Assembly (NCBI RefSeq): GCF_905163445.1
Contig: NC_053199.1
Coordinates: 11,054,001 to 11,118,000, forward strand
Origin: Pararge aegeria
Lineage: Eukaryota > Arthropoda > Insecta > Lepidoptera > Nymphalidae
Length of the DNA: 64,000 nucleotides
Direction: 5' to 3'
Below are positions 44,957 to 55,800 of this stretch, piece after piece (position 1 is the stretch's first letter; the number at the start of each line of letters is the position of its first letter). The notes beneath the pieces are model-generated. The model was not told the DNA's origin. It ran no database searches and was given only the letters and a program-made list of their open reading frames with translations. The translations under genes were made by a program, and so were the position numbers.

Positions 44957-46180
44957 GTCAAGGAAATCTGTCGAAAACTACCAGTTTAACGGGCTAAGAC
45001 GGCCGTCTGTGTTATTTGGAGGAATAACTTTTATGCTCCGGCTATAATAGTTTTATATTAGATCCCCCGCTCTGCGTTTAATCAAACTTAATGCTCCAGT
45101 TTTACGAGCTTATTTCTAACGGAGATTTTCATACTATGAAAATTGATTCGAAATTAATTTTATATGGCGACCTTTTTTTATTTAAACTGTCTGCTTTGTA
45201 AGATTATGTATTTTTTTGTTATTATTATTTTGATAATTATAATTGATAATTATTTAAATAAATAAACCCAAACGACTGAAGCTGAACACAACTCGAGCAC
45301 TAACTGACGTAAAAGGTGTGCCACAATTAGGTTGTGGACTGTGAATAACTAAACTAACTACCTAATTTAACTAGTTTTATGAGATTAATAATTCTGTGTT
45401 ATTGCCTTATTTCTTGGCTTCTTCGAATCTATGGTTGGGTCCAATGTGAATTAAAAAAACATGGGAGTAGTTAAAAATAATGGTGTAAAAAATTTAATAC
45501 GCGGAACTTAAAGTTAGGTTCTCATCTTCGCGGAATTCCGTTATAGTTATTGCTGGAACTTTTGCACTTTCCTAGATAAAAGTGTTAGTTTAGGTCATTA
45601 GCTATGTAACCAAATGTATGCTGAATATTCGTAATATTCTTAATAAGGTAAGATGAGCTTACGATACTACAGTTTCAAGTTGTAAAAACGCAACAACTCA
45701 CAACAAAACATTTCCCCAGCTCCCAAAAACCTAAAATTCAAATATAAATCTAAATAAATAATGATGTACATGTATCAATAAAGAAGTAAGCATAGAAAAA
45801 ATGTATGGCACGTCCGAATTCAAAGAGGCTGAAAATTTGGCTCTCTGGGGTGTTAAACCAACTCTATTATTAATACTGATATTTGGCTGAATGGGACACC
45901 AAGACACCGCAGTTATGCATTGATAATGAGCTTGTTCCAATATTGGGGTAGCCAGGCGTTTGGGCATTCTTCATACCTCGTTTCCCGCGACTTTGCCTGC
46001 GAACTTCTGACAAGTACATTTTCCCCATATAAACTTCCATCCGCTGTTTACTTAATAACCTGGCATAACCATTCAATTTCACAACGTTGAAAACTACAAC
46101 CCGACCTTAAGAAAATAAAACCAGTTTAATATAATTAACTTTAATAGTATTAGTACTTTATCTCAATATTTTATTAATTC
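44957..46180. other. Intergenic with repeat debris
   Basis: 45895-46090 (ACACCGCAGTTATGCATTGA, then TCGTTTCCCGCGACTTTGCC) resembles dispersed Lepidoptera repeat sequence. No gene seen. Confidence 0.35.
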
Positions 46181-46360
46181 GTGTTGCTATTAAGTCACAA
46201 ATATGGTTCAAGCCAAAGGCAAAATCAAATATATTTTTATTGAAATAGATGGCACTTTCGATGCGTATATTACACATGCGTAAAAAAGGTGTGTACATGG
46301 TTAATGGTAATAAGATGATGGCGATAATAATTACCAGTGAGGGTTCCAAACGCGCTATTT
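46181..46360 (-). mobile_element. CR1/Jockey-type LINE 3' fragment
   Basis: Reverse strand: AAAATCAAATATATTTTTAT, AGATGGCACTTTCGATGCGT and GGCGATAATAATTACC are the reverse of the terminus seen at 9300-9420. Confidence 0.55.
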
Positions 46361-46370
46361 CTGGCTACCA

Positions 46371-46410
46371 TGCCCACCACGAGAAAATTATGCCCACCAC
46401 GAGAAAATTA
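46371..46410. repeat. 20-base tandem duplication
   Basis: TGCCCACCACGAGAAAATTA occurs twice in a row without a difference. Confidence 0.95.
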
Positions 46411-47302
46411 TCTCGTCTAACGCTATAGAAAAAATTACGAGTAAATAATAGAGATAACTATCTCGTTGCACGAATGCTAGGCTTACTGGTCTGATTTGAC
46501 CCGCTACCAGCTGTGGGACCGTAATAGGTTACAAGGATGACGATATACAATATCGGTCATATCTTTAACATTGTTCTTTATAAAAGTCAAACCCGATTAT
46601 GGTGAACCTAATGATTGCTTAGCAGTTTTAGCCTACTGCGAGTATGATTTTATCAAGTTAATTATAGTCGGAATCAATCGATATGCTATGAATATTGATT
46701 ACATTTCTTGAATTTTGTATTTAAGTTTTAGTGGTGCTGGTAAAACATAATGCAATAAGGGAAACTATTTTTTAAAATGAAGCTACTAAACCTATGAAAA
46801 TAAATAAGTAAGGGGATTTGAGTTGTTTAACACTGTAATAAAATTGTTATTCGGTTTGGTATAAAGTTAAATATTTAAAATAAACTCTTATGCTCCAGAT
46901 GATTTTTACAGTTTGTAAAATTACTTTTGGGAGCATATACTGTTTAGATGATTATTGTTAATTACGTCTGTTTCGCCAAAGCAAATGTTTAGCCATCCTG
47001 TCTTGCCGCACAGTGTCCCGTTAGATCTCCCGTTCTCGCACTCTTTATATTGCGCTAAATGCACTGCTGCCAGAGTCACCTCTGTGTCATGTTTGCGGAT
47101 ACTTGGAACACGGCTGTCTGCAGTTCTGTGAGAAATGTAACTGCACTATGTTTTTAACCTGGCTTGATTGTGTAAGAACAGAAAACAGTTACTAGTAGGT
47201 TTTATTATTGATATATGTTTTTTTTCTTTCAGTTGATCTCTTTCAACATGTATAATTAAATATTGAGTATAGAATTAGTGTAATTGGTGTTAACCGTACT
47301 GA
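46411..47302. other. Intergenic, nothing recognised
   Basis: No gene or placeable repeat. Confidence 0.4.
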
Positions 47303-47566
47303 TCGAATAAATAAATATACTACGGCAATACACACATCGCCATCTAGCCCCAAAGTAAGCGTAGCTTGTGTTATGGGTACTGAGATAGCTGATGAATATT
47401 TTTATATGAATATAATACACATAAATACTTATAATATACAGATAAACACCCAGACACTGAAAACCATTCATGTTCATTACACAAACATTTTCCAGTTGTG
47501 GGAATTGAACCCACGGCCTTGGACTCAGAAAGCAGGGTCGCTGCCCACTGCGCCACTCGGCCGTCA
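47303..47566 (-). mobile_element. SINE family B copy, full length
   Basis: AAATAAATATACTACGGCAA tail, CATCGCCATCTAGCCCCAAA, AAACACCCAGACACTGAAAA, B box GTTGTGGGAATTGAACCCAC, GCCCACTGCGCCACTCGGCC. Confidence 0.9.
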
Positions 47567-48061
47567 AAATACATAAGTAAGGGGAAGTATTAAAATTAAT
47601 TTGTAATAAATAATATGGTTTCCTCTTAGTTTATTATATATCTTCGGTTATCGTATAACGTATTAAGTTGATTACTGGAACACTAGAAAACAGTGTGAAG
47701 ACGCGATTCTTGTCACGACACTTCAGGCTGCCTGCGTAGCGTATATCGATCTGGAACACTGATCTGAGAACAATAAGTAGCGACGAAGGATGTATCGGAC
47801 TTGCTAACTACCGACTGTAGGTTTTTAGTAACAATTACCTTATCCTTTACTTCAAAAAAATATCCAAGTTGTTTCCAATCAAATATTGAAACGTGTCGCA
47901 CGTTTGCTCATGAAAAAATTAACGCTTGTTTCTCTATTTTTGTGTTGCACAAGGTTATCGGAATACTTATTTCACAGTGGCCTATCTATCTACTAAAAAT
48001 AATGAAATAAGATTTTAAATATTTTACAAAAAAAAAAAAAAATTAAAGATAAGGGTTATAT

Positions 48062-48175
48062 GACAGTCATACTCCCTATCAGGTTAGCCCGCTACTATTT
48101 TAGACTGCATCATCACTTGAAACCAGTGCGATTGCAGTCAAGGGCGAACTTGTAGTGGAAATAAAAAATAATTAA
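48062..48175 (+). mobile_element. SINE family C 3' fragment
   Basis: CATACTCCCTATCAGGTTAG, CCCGCTACTATTTTAGACTG, GATTGCAGTCAAGGGCGAAC, TTGTAGTGGAAATAAAAAAT. Confidence 0.75.
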
Positions 48176-48544
48176 AAAAAGAGCATAAGAAACCTACTTT
48201 TAGTAACACTTTAGGCGAGCTCGTTACATGTTCACCTATTTCAGCTTAATCCACTTCCCTTTTACAAACGTAAAACACCACTGTTCTTTCCTCGCAAGCT
48301 TTGTAGTACGAAAAAGGCAAGAATTTATGCGCGAAATGTAAAAGTGAGGCCAAAGAGATCACGCATCCGCCTAATTGTAGATTCTCACGGTGTTAGATAG
48401 CACGAACTGTACCGGCGACTGTGAATTTGCATGTAAGGCTGCCTCACACACGTAAACATTCTATTTTTGTTTATTTTATTAATGAAAGTCAACAGTTTAT
48501 AATTCTAACACATAATTTAATTTTTTTATGAATGTCATAATCAC

Positions 48545-48836
48545 CATCACATCACCTCAACTAATTGACGTTCACTGCTGGACATAGGTCTTTTGTCTTG
48601 CCTCCAGCAGCTCCCAGCTACTCGGCTCATGTCATTTGTCCACCTCGTTGAGGGCCGACCCACGCTGCGTTTACCGGTGCGGGGACGCCATTCCAGCACC
48701 TTAAGACCCCAACGTCCATCGGTTCTCCGAGCTAAGTGCCCCGCCCATTGCCACATCAGCTTCGCGACTCGATCACGTAGAGATACTCCTAACATAGCTC
48801 TCTCCATCGCCCGCTGAGTGACTCTGAGCCTTCTTA
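48545..48836 (-). mobile_element. RTE-type LINE, 3' end
   Basis: On the minus strand the remnant reads QRAMERAMLGVSLRDRVAKL, MWQWAGHLARRTDGRWGLKV and LEWRPRTGKRSVGRPSTRWT, the conserved C-terminal part of RTE-like ORF2. The left end has ATAATCACCATCACATCACC in place of a clean tail. Confidence 0.85.
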
Positions 48837-48876
48837 TGAGACTTATAGTATAATTACATTTATAAGGTATTGTAGT

Positions 48877-49136
48877 AATAAATAAAATACTAAGACAATA
48901 AACACATCGCCATCTCGCCCCAAAGTAAGCGTAGCTTGTGTTATGGGTACTTAGATGTCTGATGAATATTTGTATGAATAATATACATAAATACTTACTT
49001 ATAATACACAGATGAACACCCAGACACTGAAAAACATTCGTGTTCATCACACAAACATTTTCCAGTTGTGGGAATCGAACCCAGGGTCTTGGACTCAGAA
49101 AGCAGAGTCGTTGCCCACTGCGCCAGTCGGCCGTCA
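48877..49136 (-). mobile_element. SINE family B copy, full length
   Basis: CATCGCCATCTCGCCCCAAA, GAACACCCAGACACTGAAAA, B box GTTGTGGGAATCGAACCCAG, GCCCACTGCGCCAGTCGGCC. It lies 40 bases from the RTE fragment on the same strand, so a single open frame crosses both. Confidence 0.9.
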
Positions 49137-49312
49137 ATACTACACACCTACATACATAAAACATACAACATACATACAATAGTTACAACTAATTGCTGGT
49201 GAGTTTTAATGAATAAATAAATAAATAAACAGCGTTACAAGAAAGCAAAAAAATACAGCCAATTAAAGATTTTGTCACAAGTAAAAGAAAGTTACAAAAA
49301 ACCCTTGTCAGT

Positions 49313-49370
49313 GTGTGTGCGTTAGTGTGTGTATATTTGTTAGGGTGTGTGTGTGTTTGGGTGTGTATGT
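49313..49370. repeat. GT-rich simple sequence
   Basis: Interrupted GTGTGT runs (GTGTGTGTGCGTTAGTGTGT and onwards). Confidence 0.7.
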
Positions 49371-49599
49371 ACATTATTATCATTATGCTATCCTTCATTT
49401 ACATCCTATTACAAAACAAACGTTCGATGCGCGCGCAGATTAAACACTGGACGAAGTTAGTCTACAATGAGAATTATTTCTTTGGTTATTTTATTGACTG
49501 AAAGTGTTACTTATTCACGGCTCAGCGGTTTCATTTCATTTCTTTTCCTGGGATTATCTTCGTATTTACTCCGTATTTTCAACTAACTCTTTGTCAAAT

Positions 49600-49695
49600 A
49601 TCAGGTTGATTGGTTGCTAAGCTACTTAGTATAAGCACTTTTGAAACGTCAAGCATATCTGCTTGTGTGTACTTTACCACTTGTCCGGAAGGCAG
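49600..49695 (-). mobile_element. LINE 3' fragment
   Basis: AGTATAAGCACTTTTGAAAC and GTCCGGAAGGCAGAAACTC are the reverse of the 3' segment at 42520-42580. Confidence 0.6.
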
Positions 49696-49836
49696 AAACT
49701 CAGCATATCCTATTTTCCAACATAATTTCATAATTTAAGAATTATTGTTCAATCTTGTGTGATGAAAATGGAGCACAATTTTATATATTAGTCATATTTA
49801 CCAATTTTGATGATTTCGAATATGGTAAGTTAACGG

Positions 49837-50150
49837 TGATAGCGCATTAGGCGGGAGCTCGACTTCCCTTTTGGGGGGCCGAGTTCGAATCCCAGCACGC
49901 ACCTCTAACTTTCCTAAGTTCTGTGCGTTTTAAGAAATTAAAATATCACTTGCATCAACGGTAAAGGAAAACATCGTGAGGAAACTTGCATGACTGCGAG
50001 CTCAACATAATGTTCTCAAAGGTGTTTGGAGTCCACCGATCCACACTAGGCCAGCGTGGGGGACTACGGCCTTAACCCCTTCTCATTGTGGGAGGAGACC
50101 CGTGCTCTGTAGTTGGCCGGTAATGGGTTGATGTGATGATGATGAAGTTA
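49837..50150 (+). mobile_element. SINE family A copy, full length
   Basis: AACGGTGATAGCGCATTAGG, intact B box CCGAGTTCGAATCCCAGCAC, ATCGTGAGGAAACTTGCATG, CATAATGTTCTCAAAGGTGT, ACCCCTTCTCATTGTGGGAG, GGTAATGGGTTGATGTGATG. Confidence 0.9.
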
Positions 50151-51524
50151 ACGTTAAGCATAGAGGATCGTTATTTTACGACACGTGAGAAGCCACAACT
50201 TAGATTTTACGGCACAGATAGAAACACCTTTGACGAAAACAATGAAACAACGCGCCAGCGGCATCAAAGTGATACTCTCTCACCATAGGCAGTATGAATA
50301 AAAGACTCGTCATCCTTCGCACTGGGCGAAGAATACCAAGCGTGAAATTATCTATCTACGTTTACTTATTTGATCAGGATTATAGAAAGTTATCGAGGGA
50401 GCCCTATACTGGAACACTGTACTGTCACTAGATGGCGACCGTTTGATACCATATAAACCGTAGTTAACATTCACGCAATCGAAGTAAAGAAAAAAAAGTA
50501 AATGTAAGTAGAAAATTTCACAATAGAAGACATTGCACGGATTAAGTGGGTCATATTTTTAACTGTTTGTTTTTTTTCCTAGTCTGACATGTTCTTACTA
50601 CTTATTCGATTGCGTTGATTCGATTACCATCATTGCCAATATATATTGCTAAAAATATTAAACAAAAAATATTTTTATTAAGGAAATTGTTATAGTAGTT
50701 TCGTTAGCATTATCGAATGTCAGCGGTATCAATTCAATCAGTTACGATTGTTTCACGCAAAAGAAAGAATATTCGAATAAGTACTGATTTAGATCAACTG
50801 ATGCTAATTTCTAAATGCAGAAATGAATCTTTACATTTTTGTTTACATATTAAAGGATTCGTGGTCATGCGATGGTCGGCGATAAAAAAATCACTGTGTT
50901 CAAGTACAATAATGAAAACTATATTACATACATTTGGGCCTAGGGGAAGGCGAATCTAAAAGTTATGATAATAAATGGAAAAACTTCTTATACAAGACCT
51001 ATATAAGGGAAATAAAACCCATTCTGTGCGAGTCGATCGTTATTTAAAACTAACTACATTCACTATATCGTTCCCAGTCCCAAATAAAATTGGAATACAA
51101 CCGTCAACAACACCTTATATACAAAAGAACGCATTCTTTAGCTTTACTCGTATTTAATAATATGATATTATAAAATTGAAATAAATAAATATAAATATAT
51201 ATATATAATAACAAATATGAATATTGTATTAAAATAATTTATCAATTAAATCTCAACTCTCTCATTATAAACTGCATTGAAGTTCTTAATAATAATTATT
51301 CCTTACCAGGGCAACGTCGATTGAATTATACCTGTCAGGAATGATTGCTCACAATGGCCGAATTATACTACCTAGTATGTATAAAGACCACGTTTTGTGG
51401 TCCACTGGTTATTCATTTTGTAATGGATTATGGGATAGTTATTATCGACTACTTATTACTAAATATGTTTTTTGTACAATATTTAAAATCTTTTATCATT
51501 ATTTTTAGTAGATAGATAGGCTAC
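50151..51524. other. Intergenic, nothing firmly recognised
   Basis: Two consecutive plus-strand open frames (50717-50959 and 50975-51157) lack family features, signal peptides or splice context and are in AT-rich DNA. I do not call them genes. AT simple sequence lies at 51180-51215. Confidence 0.35.
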
Positions 51525-51720
51525 TGTGAAATAAGTATTCCGATAACCGTGGTGCTTAACCGCTTATCGGTTTCTACCCGACATTGTAACGGAATGCTAA
51601 ATCGCTTAGGGGCACGTCGTTGTAGGTAGTAACCAGTCACGGCATTAGTTTCCAAATTGCCCCTTTCGGGAATCGAACCCGACACCTCCCACTTAAAACT
51701 ACAGCGCTCACAAATGCGCA
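51525..51720 (-). mobile_element. SINE family C copy with tRNA-like head
   Basis: ATCGGTTTCTACCCGACATT, AGGGGCACGTCGTTGTAGG, CCAAATTGCCCCTTTCGGGA, ATCGAACCCGACACCTCCCA, AACTACAGCGCTCACAAATG. The head looks tRNA-like (B box GGGAATCGAACCC reversed). Confidence 0.8.
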
Positions 51721-52740
51721 TGGACGATATTACATAGTTCAGGAATATATAGAACACAAGTTGTTGCCAGCGACCTCGTTAAAATGGAATTTTTGATATA
51801 CGAGTATATGCCTTATACTCTGACCCCTGAGCTGACCTACCGCTATGCACGAATACACAACGAACTGTTTTAAAAACCTAAGCCACGAAACTATACAGTT
51901 TTCCCAAATCAAAAGTAGCCTATTGACTATAAAGAACTATAATCCATAACTAAGCAAAATTTCATCCAGATCATTTCAGCTGTTAAGGCGTGATCGAGTA
52001 ACAAACCGTACATGTACGTCTAATATGTAGCTGAATACTCCATATTTAATGCGTTCTTTTTTTAGAACAATATTTTATTTATTTGCTACCCAATATAAGT
52101 AATACACGCGAGGCTGTATAATAAAATAAGTGCACACGTGTTTAATTTTCAACAATCGTAGTTTTGTATGTGTGTGTGTGTGTGTGTGTGTGGGCCTATA
52201 GATAATAATTAATTTATTTTGTTAACATGTACCATTCTCTTTTCTCTTTTGTTTTACAGATTCGGATTATATGAAGTAAACAAGGATCGGGTGTTTCCAT
52301 TCTAACGTTACTTCTTTTGTATATAAAAGCCTTTGTACTTTTATTGAATAGATGTATACATACCTACTTGTTCCTATTTTATTATGATCATATAGAATAG
52401 CGGAAGTCCACTGCCTTTTGTAAAGAATCCTCTGTATTCAAGAAGTAGAAGCTATTCAATGTAGTCGTGACTCGTGAAGTATTGATGTAAATAATGCTGA
52501 TAGATGAATTCAGTACTGCAGTATTAACGTAGCCACGATCCGTAAATAACAGGACCGCAATACCAACTTAATAAAAATAACACCAAAACATTGAGCAAAA
52601 TGTATTTGTCCAAATATAATCATAAAATATACTTATCTGTATACGTAAGTACTTAAGAGTATATAAAAAAAACATTAAATTAAATTAATCTAATGAAACA
52701 AAAACAGTTCCAGTGGCAAACAAATAAATCGATTAATCAT
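51721..52740. other. Intergenic upstream of the lipase gene
   Basis: A clean TG microsatellite (14 or so units) lies at about 52166-52192. No other gene seen. Confidence 0.5.
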
Positions 52741-52756
52741 CATAATAGTTTAAAGC

Positions 52757-52840
52757 AGTGATAAATTTTAAATTACCGATTGCCAAACACAAATCTGATA
52801 ATACACAAATAAAAAGAGGGATCCGGAAAGGAAAATCTAG
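52757..52840 (+). promoter_or_regulatory. Promoter of lipase gene 1
   Basis: AGTGATAA (GATA-type site) at 52757-52764, a second TGATAA at 52796-52801, TATA-like AATAAAAA at 52808-52815, and AATCTAG at 52834-52840 in the likely start region. Each element recurs at nearly the same distance before the paralogue at 62463. GATA sites are common in insect midgut gene promoters, so midgut expression is an inference. Confidence 0.5.
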
Positions 52841-52862
52841 TAGGTACGATAAAGTTGGAAGC

Positions 52863-55800
52863 ATGAAGACGGTCTTGTTCTTCTTGTGCGTAGCGGGTGA
52901 GTTTACTTTGTAGTAGTTTTTTTTTACGTTGTAGCTCTCATCAAAGATTCTACTTATTGTAAGAAAAGAAAAACCGGCCAAGTGCGAGTCAGACTCGTGC
53001 ACGAAGGGTTCCATTCTAAAAGAGCGAAGTAACACAGTCCTGTCTAAACATTATTAGTAGGTCCCGAATTCGATCCCCCAGTTGTGGCAATTTAGGAATT
53101 TATAATTTCTGAAGTTTAATTATTTTTGGCTACTCATCACGCAGCAAAAACGTGCCGTTAAGCGATTAAACGTTCCGGTACGATGTCGCATAGAGACCGA
53201 TATGGTTCAAAAACGGCACATTTGTAGTACTGGAGCCCCCTTTTTTTAAATTTTCTGTTAATATTTCAAGCGTCTATGTTGCCTTATCAATATCGAGCAA
53301 AAACGAGAAAAAAAAAACACTTTGTATGCGGGTCTCCTTAAACACGGTTCATTAGATGCAGCCTGGTCTGGCAGACCGACAAACAGACAAACATACATAC
53401 AAACAGATACAGTAAGGCAGACAGGCAGACATACAGACAGACAGAAAAACGTTTTACCCTTTGGGAACCCTGTAAAATAGACGCATGTTGTGTCGACCTC
53501 CCTGGCACAGTGGCGAGTGCTCTCTATAAGTGGGGTTCGATCCCGGACTGGCCAATTGGGAATTTATAATTTTTCTATTTTATCTGGTCTGGTTCAGTTT
53601 ATTGGGCTTCCGGCGTGGCTGGGTACCTACTGACTAGTGATTTAGTGTTGCGCTATACTGCCGCGTAGAAATTGATAAAAGTGAGATTTAAGTCAAGAGC
53701 TAACTTACGAGTATATTGCTAACTTGATTAAAAAACTCATTTATGATAGAGGATGCTAAAAGTTTAAAAATAAATAAATTATGCCAATCTCTATCTACCC
53801 ATAAAGCATGATCGCGTAGCAATCGAGAAATTTTAAAAGTAATGATCAGTTTCTTGAAATTAAATAATAATGTATTTCATTTTCACTCTATATTTGCTCA
53901 CTAGAAGTTAAGGAATAAAGATAGAAGTAAAATACAAAACACTGCCTTATCGCTTCATAGCGATCTCCGCTAGGCAAACTTTTTTAACGTTCGTTAAAAG
54001 AGTTTTTCAACGTTCGTATGAGATCGAATGTCAGTTTCATTTCTTAAGAGTATAAAAAATAAAATGATTTGTCATTTAAGAATATAAAAAAATATAACCA
54101 CCTCATTTCTTTTCATCAGGCACGATATACTCGATAGATAAGATCAAATATATTTGCCTTAAAAATAAACAACAATTATTTGGTAACGACCTGTTTTAGT
54201 TCAGTTGATGATGACATTTGGTAAACCAAATATAATTCTACTCTCTATCGAATGACTCGAATGCCGCCGCGGTCAGACTTTGGTTCATTAACCAGAGCTT
54301 TGGTTCTGTATGAAAATGGTAATGCCTCTACGCCACGAAATGCAGTTTATGATTTCAAATGTGATACTTCATTATAAAATTACTGTCAAGAGGACAAATG
54401 TCAGTGCTTCTCAATGCAATTTGTATATAAGAATTTGTTGCATGTCATACAGAAAAGAGGCCCTGTAAGAAAATTCTAGATAATAGTTGTTTATTCCTAC
54501 TACTATACTTTGTTAAACATATCCAGTGGCGTGCATAAAGGGCATGCACAGGGTATGCAGATTATATAAAATGAAGAAAATCGCCAGTACGAGTTATAAA
54601 TACTCAAGGGTAGGCTTTCTATAACTCTTACTGGAGATTTTCTCCATTTTATATCATCTGCATACCCTATGCATACCCTCTATGCACGCCACTGAACATA
54701 TCAATTAACTAAGGAATACTTAAGAGTTAAACATTAAGAATAAAAAAAATATTTTTAAGACGGGTTATAACGTTCAAATTAATAAGTAATAAACTCCACG
54801 TCAGTTGTAATAAATATAATATTTTTTATATTTTCTAAATGAACTAACGATACATACAATTAAAACTTACCAATGCTTTTATCATTCTTTTTTCTTTTCA
54901 GTTTATTCCGCGATCGCGGGCCCCGCTCCACTAGTTGACGGTAAATACCCCCAATACATCGAATTCCCAGATGAAGATGGCGTTATGCATACCGTAGATT
55001 TGCTCGAGCCCGTAGATTCAGAACTTTTGATGGAAGTTGAGAGAAACCCAGCTAACAACAAATACTTGCTCTACACAAGGTATGTTGTATCTTTAAATGC
55101 GATCAATAAAATGGGGCCGAAATTGTTATAAAGAGATAAATTTAAAGATGTTCAAATAATGACAGTCTATAGCCAATACATACTCGTATTTAAAAATTCT
55201 ATGTATGTTCACAGAAATCATCAAAATATGAAAATTTTAAAGAAAATGTGACTGCAATCGTTTGAACGTTAGAAGCAAAAATAAACTTGCAGTGCAGTAC
55301 ACTAGACTACATAAAATAAGCAATTCATTTAAAGGAAATTGTATACTATTTTACAATAAATTATCGGTTGATATATTGGGGATGTCTCTTAAAAAGTTCA
55401 AAGTTTGTATCAAGCGAAAGCTTATAGAAAAGTCCTATTACAGTATTAAGAACTGCATAAACGATAAAAATTCTTGGGTGTGAACAATTGCTCTAACCAG
55501 GTTGCTTTTTAAATATTTTCAAATGACAATGTGAGATGGTGATAACAAAAAGAACACCCGGCTAAGTTTGTTGTGGGCTTCTTCTTGCACCAGGGCGCGT
55601 TTGGAACCCTCGGAGCTTTAGTTTTAAGTTTACGAATGTAGTTATCGCCATCACTACTCACTGCTATGTACACATTTTGTATATAATAAACGCATCAAAA
55701 GTGCCATCTATGTGCCTATTTTAATAAATAAATCTCTTTCTCTCTTTGATTTATTAAACATACAAAAGGAGTGCAGTTTTTTTAAAACAGTCATATCACT

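Noticed and set aside
48547..49179. 210-codon minus-strand open frame
   Set aside because: It is a read-through from a family B SINE into an RTE LINE remnant; the two halves are different mobile elements.
50717..51157. Two successive plus-strand open frames
   Set aside because: No recognisable domain, signal peptide or conserved composition, and no evidence that they belong together.
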